Shown: positions 17,195 through 21,514 of the stretch, piece by piece
Position numbering within the stretch: position 1 is the first letter of the stretch
Layout of the letters: every line of letters starts with the position of its first letter
DNA from: Acidobacteriota bacterium
GTDB taxonomy: Bacteria > Acidobacteriota > Vicinamibacteria > Vicinamibacterales > 2-12-FULL-66-21
Assembly: GCA_013362195.1 (NCBI GenBank)
Contig: JABFWM010000120.1
Coordinates: 1 to 21,514 of the forward strand
Length of the DNA stretch: 21,514 nt
Reading direction: 5' to 3'
Notes under the pieces: generated by a model
Databases searched by the model: none
What the model saw: the letters and a program-made list of their open reading frames with translations, nothing else
Told to the model about the DNA's origin: nothing
Translations under genes and position numbers: made by a program

Positions 17195-18526
17195 ATGTTC
17201 ACGCGCCGATCGTTCCTGTGGTCCTCGATGGCGACGGCCGTCATCAGCCGCGCGCCGCGGACGCTCGCCCGCGAACCGCAGCGCGGCCAGAGCGAGTCAG
17301 CCGACATCGGCCCACTGCCGCCGTCGATCGCAGCGCTCGGGTCGATGCGCGATCAGGCGACGCCGATCACCAACGAGGAGCGGCTGGCGCGCATCGAGCG
17401 GGCGAAGGTCCTGATGCGCGAGGCGAAGATCGACGCGCTGATGCTCTCCGGCGGCACCTCGATGGCCTACTTCACGAACATGCGCTGGGGAGGCAGCGAG
17501 CGCCTGTTCGCGGTCGTCATTCCCGTGAAGGGCGATCCGTTCTTCGTCTGTCCGGCGTTCGAGGAAGAACGCGCCGAGGAGCTGATCGCGATGGGGCCGT
17601 TCGCGGGCGACAAGGCGGATATCCGGACGTGGCAGGAGGACGAGAGCCCGTACGAACGGCTCGGTCAGGGATTGAAGGATCGCGGCATTGCCTCGGGACG
17701 CCTGGGAGTCGAGGAAACCGTCAGGTTCGTGTTTGCCGACGGCGTCGCGCAGGCCGCGCCGCAGGTGACGATCGTCAGCGGCACCCCGGTGACGGCCGGC
17801 TGCCGGATGATCAAGGACGAGCACGAGATCGCGCTGATGCGGCTGGCGTCGCAGGCGACGCTGAAGGTCTACGACGCGGTGTTCCGCGCGCTCGCACCGG
17901 GCATGACGCAGAACACCGTGTCCGGCCTGATCGCGCAGGCCTATCGTCGTGTCGGCTTCCCGGGTTACGCCAGCGTCCAGGTCGGCCCTTATACGGCGCT
18001 GCCGCACGGGTCGATTCAGCCGCAGACGATCAAGGAAGGCACGATCATCATGGTCGACGACGGGTGCACCGTCGAGGGCTACCAGTCCGACATCACGCGC
18101 ACGTTCGTCCTGGGACGCGCGACCGACAAGATGCATGCGGTGTTCGACATCGTCAAGCGGGCGCAGACCGCGGCCCTGCAGGCGGCGCGCCCCGGCGTTC
18201 CGCTCGAGCGGCTCGACGCCGTCGCGCGCAAGGTCATCGTCGACGCCGGCTACGGCCCCGGCTACACATTCTTCTCCCATCGCCTCGGCCACGGCATGGG
18301 CATGGACGGCCACGAGTGGCCGTATCTCGTGAAGAACAACATGTTCGGCTGGGAGAAGGCGCTGACGCTGCAGCCGGGGATGGTGTTCAGCGACGAACCG
18401 GGCATCTACATCCGCGGCGAGTTCGGCGTCCGGCTCGAGGACGATCTGCGCGTCACGAGCGACGGCGCCGAGCTGTTCACGCCACAGTCGGAATCACTGG
18501 AGCGTCCCTTTGGAGCAAGCAGGTAA
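17195..18526 (+). CDS. Tat-exported M24-family metallopeptidase (aminopeptidase P / Xaa-Pro peptidase-like)
   Basis: The 443-residue product opens with MFTRRSFLWSSMATAVISRA, a twin-arginine signal (TRRSFLW). Residues 60-200 form the creatinase/prolidase N-terminal domain (RIERAKVLMREAKIDALMLS). The pita-bread domain follows with all five metal ligands: D288 (IMVDDG), D299 (GYQSDITRTF), H366 (HRLGHGMGMDGHE), E401 (FSDEPGIYI) and E415 (GVRLEDDL). This is the Xaa-Pro aminopeptidase/dipeptidase set. Tat export suggests folding and Mn or Fe loading in the cytoplasm before export. It probably cleaves proline peptides in the periplasm, complementing the secreted M28 enzyme nearby (inference). The ATG at 17195 has a strong AAGGAG. 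The gene converges with the minus-strand methyltransferase; no clear terminator is visible in the 45-bp gap. Confidence 0.92.
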   Translation: MFTRRSFLWSSMATAVISRAPRTLAREPQRGQSESADIGPLPPSIAALGSMRDQATPITNEERLARIERAKVLMREAKIDALMLSGGTSMAYFTNMRWGGSERLFAVVIPVKGDPFFVCPAFEEERAEELIAMGPFAGDKADIRTWQEDESPYERLGQGLKDRGIASGRLGVEETVRFVFADGVAQAAPQVTIVSGTPVTAGCRMIKDEHEIALMRLASQATLKVYDAVFRALAPGMTQNTVSGLIAQAYRRVGFPGYASVQVGPYTALPHGSIQPQTIKEGTIIMVDDGCTVEGYQSDITRTFVLGRATDKMHAVFDIVKRAQTAALQAARPGVPLERLDAVARKVIVDAGYGPGYTFFSHRLGHGMGMDGHEWPYLVKNNMFGWEKALTLQPGMVFSDEPGIYIRGEFGVRLEDDLRVTSDGAELFTPQSESLERPFGASR

Positions 18527-18571
18527 GCAGGAGGCGGTCGTCCGTGCTGACTGCCTACCGCAGACGGCTGG

Positions 18572-19261
18572 CTATTTGACGCAGGTGACGAGCGACCAGA
18601 TCTTCGGCACGTTCACCTTTTCAATCGACAGCGGCTCGAGATCGGCCTGGGCGACAAACGCGGGCAGATCGAGATCCGACTTGAAGCCGATGTGAATGGT
18701 GAAGGGAGAGATGAGGCGCTCGATGCGGGAGAGCACTGGATTCGGGCTGAGGAAGTGGTTCAGAAAGATGATCCGGCCGCCCGGCCGGCAGACCCGCCGC
18801 ATCTCCCGGGCGACCTTCACCGGATCCGGAACCACGCTGATCAGGTACGGCGCGTAGACGATGTCGAACGAGTCGTCGGCGAACTTCAGATCCGCGGCGT
18901 CCATCTGCAGCAGCCTGACCGGCGGCGCATCGGGGCGCGCGGCGCGCTCGCGCGCCTTCTCCAGCATCGACGAGGAGAAGTCGATCCCGGTGACGACGGC
19001 TTCGCGCGGATAGAGCGACAGGTTGATCCCGGTGCCAACGCCGACCTCGAGCACGCGCTCGCCGGGCTGAATGTTCATCCGCTGGATGGCGGCGAGCCGT
19101 CCAGGGTGCAGCGTGGGACCGAAAATGAGGTCGTAGACTTTGGCGAGCTTGTCGTAGACCCCCTCGACGAAATCATTTTCAACGGCCGCAACGGACAGGG
19201 CCCGCGTCGCCGCGTCGCCCGTCACATTCTCTTCGTCTGTCTTCCGATCGAATAAGGCCAT
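18572..19261 (-). CDS. Class I SAM-dependent methyltransferase, PmtA-like (possible phosphatidylethanolamine N-methyltransferase)
   Basis: The product is 229 residues. SAM motif I is VLEVGVGTGINLSLYP (70-85), with VTGIDFSSSMLEKARERA as motif II, DSFDIVYAPYLISVVPDP as motif IV and MRRVCRPGGRIIFLNHF as the post-motif. Before motif I, VYDKLAKVYDLIFGPTLHPG resembles the membrane-facing N-terminal helix of the Rhodobacter-type PmtA, which methylates phosphatidylethanolamine. Size and motif order agree, but other lipid or quinone methyltransferases are not excluded. It begins 18 bp after the fused homocysteine methyltransferase/MTHFR gene, on the same strand, so both could serve SAM-dependent methylation. 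TATAGT overlapping the previous stop codon could also provide a separate near-leaderless promoter. Confidence 0.75.
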   Translation of the reverse strand: MALFDRKTDEENVTGDAATRALSVAAVENDFVEGVYDKLAKVYDLIFGPTLHPGRLAAIQRMNIQPGERVLEVGVGTGINLSLYPREAVVTGIDFSSSMLEKARERAARPDAPPVRLLQMDAADLKFADDSFDIVYAPYLISVVPDPVKVAREMRRVCRPGGRIIFLNHFLSPNPVLSRIERLISPFTIHIGFKSDLDLPAFVAQADLEPLSIEKVNVPKIWSLVTCVK

Positions 19262-19273
19262 CGCAGGAAGGCG

Positions 19274-19279
19274 ACTATA
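19274..19279 (-). promoter_or_regulatory. Candidate -10 box (TATAGT) for the PmtA-like gene
   Basis: TATAGT on the minus strand ends 12 bases before ATG 19261, exactly the same spacing as TATAAT before the TPR gene. It starts just after the TGA (19282-19280) of the homocysteine methyltransferase/MTHFR gene. No Shine-Dalgarno lies between, which fits a very short leader. No well-spaced -35 is visible. Confidence 0.4.
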
Positions 19280-21124
19280 TCACGCGCCCAGCGCGTCAAT
19301 AACTCCGAGCGCCACGTGAATGGCCTTCGGCGTTGCAGAAATTTGCACGCCTTGTACCAACGATCGCAGGTCGCCGGCAATTTCCCGGGCGATCGCCAGC
19401 CCTTCTTCAGCGGCGCGTCCGTCTGCGTCGGCCCGCCTCATCCGCGCGATCACGGCATCGGGCACGCGGACACCCGGGACTTCGTTCGCCATGTACTCGG
19501 CGTGCCGCAGGCTCTCGAGCGGCACGATGGCGGCGAGGATCGGAATCCGGTGCGGCCCGAGGCGCTGGACGAAGGCGCGAAACTCCGTCAGATCGAACAC
19601 CGGCTGCGTCATCGCGAACTCCGCGCCCGCTTCGACTTTGTACGCAAACCGTCGCAGCTCCTCGTCGAGGTTGAAGGCGGCAGGGTTGACCGCGACGCCG
19701 ATGTGAAACGCGGTGGGCTGCCCGATGGGCTGTCCGCCAATGTCGAGGCCGCGATTGAGCTGGGCCACGACGTTCGTGAGCCCGATCGAATCGACGTCGA
19801 ACACCGCCGTGGCATCCGGGTAATCGCCGATCCGCGGCGGATCGCCGGTGACGAGCAGCACGTTGCGCACGCCCATCGAGTGCGCGCCGAGCAGATCCGA
19901 CTGCATGCCGAGGAGATTGCGATCGCGGCACGCGTAATGAAGGATGGTCTCGACGCCGGCCTGCTGCTGGACGAGGAGCGCCGCGGCGAGCGCACTCATG
20001 CGCGCGCTCGCGCGCGGGCCGTCGGGGATGTTGACGAGATCGATGCCGCGGATCTTCAGCTGCCGCGCCTGTTCGACGAGCGCGTCGGACTGATAGCCGC
20101 GCGGCGGCACCAGTTCGACGCTGATGGGAAAGCCGCCCCGCTCGAGCGTATTCGCCATCCGCGATTTCTGCGCCCGCGGCACCGTCGCGACGCGCACCTC
20201 GCGGGTCTGCCGCGCCGCCGCGCCCGGCTTCTGCCGGACCGCCGCCGGCGCGAGCGCGCGGACCGCGATCTTGATCTGGCGGATGTGGTCCGGCGTCGTC
20301 CCGCAGCAGCCGCCGACGAGGCGCACGCCGCTCGCGATGAAGCGCCGCGCGTACGACGCCATGTACTCCGGCGAACAGAGATAGAGGTTGCGGCCTTCGA
20401 TCTCGCGCGGACGCCCCGCGTTCGGCTGCGCCGAGAGCTTCACGTGCGCCACGTGCGCCATGCGCTCGATCGTCTCGAGCATCGCCGCCGGTCCGACGCT
20501 GCAGTTCAGGCCGACGACGTCCGCGCCGGCGTGTTCGAGGTCGGGGACGAAGGTTTCGGGGGCCACGCCGTCGAGGCTGTTGCCGTCCTCCTCGGTCGTC
20601 ATCTGGGCGACGATCGGCAGCGCGCACACGCTGCGCACCGCGCGAATCGCCGCGCCGATCTCGTTCGCATCGCGGAACGTCTCGAGGACGAACAGGTCGA
20701 CGCCGCCCTCGACGAGCGCGCGCGCCTGCTCGCGGAAGATGTCTTCTGCTTCGTCGACGCCGGTCTTGCCCCACGGCTCGATGCGGATACCGAGCGGGCC
20801 GATCGCGCCCGCGACGTAGGCGTTCTCGCGCGCGGCATGCCGCGCGATCTTCGCGCCCTGGGCGTTGATCGCATGGACCCGCTCGGCGAGGCCGAACGCG
20901 GCGAGCTTGACCCGGTTGGCCCCGAAGGTGTTCGTTTCGATGACGTCCGCTCCCGCCCGCGCGTAGGCCTGGTGCACCTCGGCGACCAGGTCCGGCTGCG
21001 TGAGATTCAGCTCGTCGAACGAACGGTTCAGAAAGATCCCGCGCCCGTAGAGCATCGTGCCCATCGCGCCGTCGCAGACGAGCACGCGGGTGTCCAGTTC
21101 GCCGAGAAAGTCAGGCAGTGCCAT
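19280..21124 (-). CDS. Bifunctional homocysteine S-methyltransferase / 5,10-methylenetetrahydrofolate reductase
   Basis: The 614-residue product joins two enzymes. Residues 1-290 form a homocysteine S-methyltransferase barrel: VLVCDGAMGTMLY at the start, VIETNTFGANR, and zinc ligands C208 (VGLNCSVGP) and C273-C274 (GGCCGTTPDH). After a basic linker (about 291-325), residues 326-614 form a MetF-type reductase (ISVELVPPRGYQSD, VLLVTGDPPRIGDY, FAMTQPVFDLTEF). The fusion is known from Bacillus subtilis YitJ and many other bacteria. It lacks cobalamin and pterin domains. It should reduce methylene-THF to methyl-THF and methylate homocysteine to methionine, probably with a separate methyl donor or corrinoid partner. 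The ATG at 21124 overlaps the metallophosphoesterase gene by 14 bp, suggesting coupled translation. The PmtA-like gene follows 18 bp downstream. Confidence 0.94.
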   Translation of the reverse strand: MALPDFLGELDTRVLVCDGAMGTMLYGRGIFLNRSFDELNLTQPDLVAEVHQAYARAGADVIETNTFGANRVKLAAFGLAERVHAINAQGAKIARHAARENAYVAGAIGPLGIRIEPWGKTGVDEAEDIFREQARALVEGGVDLFVLETFRDANEIGAAIRAVRSVCALPIVAQMTTEEDGNSLDGVAPETFVPDLEHAGADVVGLNCSVGPAAMLETIERMAHVAHVKLSAQPNAGRPREIEGRNLYLCSPEYMASYARRFIASGVRLVGGCCGTTPDHIRQIKIAVRALAPAAVRQKPGAAARQTREVRVATVPRAQKSRMANTLERGGFPISVELVPPRGYQSDALVEQARQLKIRGIDLVNIPDGPRASARMSALAAALLVQQQAGVETILHYACRDRNLLGMQSDLLGAHSMGVRNVLLVTGDPPRIGDYPDATAVFDVDSIGLTNVVAQLNRGLDIGGQPIGQPTAFHIGVAVNPAAFNLDEELRRFAYKVEAGAEFAMTQPVFDLTEFRAFVQRLGPHRIPILAAIVPLESLRHAEYMANEVPGVRVPDAVIARMRRADADGRAAEEGLAIAREIAGDLRSLVQGVQISATPKAIHVALGVIDALGA

Positions 21125-21514
21125 GAAGTTCGTACTCGAGGGTGCGCGCGTCGACGAGCAGATACGAGCGCGACGCGAGGTCCAGGCCGACCGACCGCAC
21201 GCCCTCGCGCTCCTGCTCGCTGAACCGATGATGATGCCCGAACAGGTGCAGCCGCGGCTGCATGGCCCGAAGCACCTCGTTGATCTGGCCCTTCCCGGCG
21301 TCCGGCCCGCGTCCGCCGGGGAACGGACGAAAGGGGCTGGCCGCTTCGTGGGTCAGCAAGACGTCCACGTCACGAAGCGGCTTGCACGCCTCCACGTGCT
21401 CGCGTACGAAGTGTCGTCGCTTGTCGGCGAGCCCGGTAGCCTTCGCGCTGCCCTTTTTCGGGTGCGGCAAGCCGGCGGCGGGCGTGTCGTACCACGTCGG
21501 AGCGAAGGTGCCGC
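21111..21514 (-). CDS. Calcineurin-like metallophosphoesterase (C-terminal part; N-terminus beyond the window)
   Basis: The frame is open from the right edge, so the start lies outside; a TTG at 21470 is not the real start because coding sequence (GTFAPTWYDTPAAGLPHP) continues upstream. The visible 133 residues contain VDVLLTHEA, the metal-binding His loop, and LHLFGHHHR, the GHxH motif of the metallophosphoesterase family. The N-terminal GDxHG and GNHE motifs must lie outside. This small-family type hydrolyses phosphomonoesters or phosphodiesters; substrate is unknown. Its last 14 bases overlap the start of the homocysteine methyltransferase/MTHFR gene, so the two are probably one operon. 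Confidence 0.8.
   Translation of the reverse strand, partial: GTFAPTWYDTPAAGLPHPKKGSAKATGLADKRRHFVREHVEACKPLRDVDVLLTHEAASPFRPFPGGRGPDAGKGQINEVLRAMQPRLHLFGHHHRFSEQEREGVRSVGLDLASRSYLLVDARTLEYELHGTA

Noticed and set aside
18527..18571. Possible bidirectional terminator between the convergent M24 and PmtA-like genes
   Set aside because: Only a weak GCGGT/ACCGC pairing is present, with no T-tract on either strand.
19316..21223. 635-codon open frame on the plus strand opposite the homocysteine methyltransferase/MTHFR gene
   Set aside because: It is antisense to a gene with complete zinc and MetF motifs and has shadow-type composition.

Overview
The window is 21.5 kb of very GC-rich, densely coded bacterial chromosome. 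It holds 15 confident protein genes (two cut by the window edges) and one doubtful small ORF. There are no tRNA or rRNA genes, CRISPR arrays, insertion sequences or phage genes, and no gene-free stretch longer than about 190 bases. High GC, many GTG starts, weak Shine-Dalgarno sites and the gene set (DUF4159 with MoxR, DUF58 and BatA-like proteins, PIG-V-like transferase, Tat-exported M24 peptidase) fit an Acidobacteriota lineage, perhaps Vicinamibacteria. That assignment is inference; no marker gene is present.

Layout. (1) 6355 down to 1, minus strand: an operon of a TPR protein with an embedded HExxH metallopeptidase, a DUF4159 protein, a MoxR AAA+ ATPase, a DUF58 protein and a BatA-like von Willebrand A (VWA) protein cut by the left edge. 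This is a variant of the MoxR/Bat module, thought to act in envelope protein assembly or stress tolerance. A row of four strong hairpins lies between the DUF58 and BatA-like genes. (2) 11064 down to 6545, minus strand: a ketosynthase resembling KS-alpha of aromatic type II polyketide synthases, a flavin-dependent oxidoreductase of the geranylgeranyl-reductase family, an ICMT-type membrane methyltransferase, a possible 26-residue ORF, and a PIG-V-like multi-span glycosyltransferase. This looks like a lipid or polyketide tailoring cluster. It is the best candidate for something undescribed, because no acyl carrier protein, chain-length factor, ketoreductase or type III synthase lies beside it. 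(3) 11082 onward, plus strand: a second ICMT/MddA-like membrane methyltransferase, divergent from the ketosynthase with only 17 bp between start codons. Then come a secreted M28 aminopeptidase, a Lon protease with an unusual Pro/Ala-rich insertion just before its Walker A motif, a GT-B glycosyltransferase like the N-terminal half of plant L-arabinokinase, and a Tat-exported M24 (aminopeptidase P-like) peptidase. (4) 21514 down to 18572, minus strand: a metallophosphoesterase (cut by the right edge), a fused homocysteine S-methyltransferase/methylenetetrahydrofolate reductase, and a PmtA-like SAM methyltransferase. This arrangement joins methyl-group supply to a methyl-group user.

Several transcription units begin with a TATAAT-like hexamer 6 or 12 bases before the start codon, which would give leaderless or nearly leaderless mRNAs. 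Many genes inside operons overlap or abut by a few bases, so translational coupling is probably important. Most long open frames opposite real genes are codon-bias shadows and are left out.
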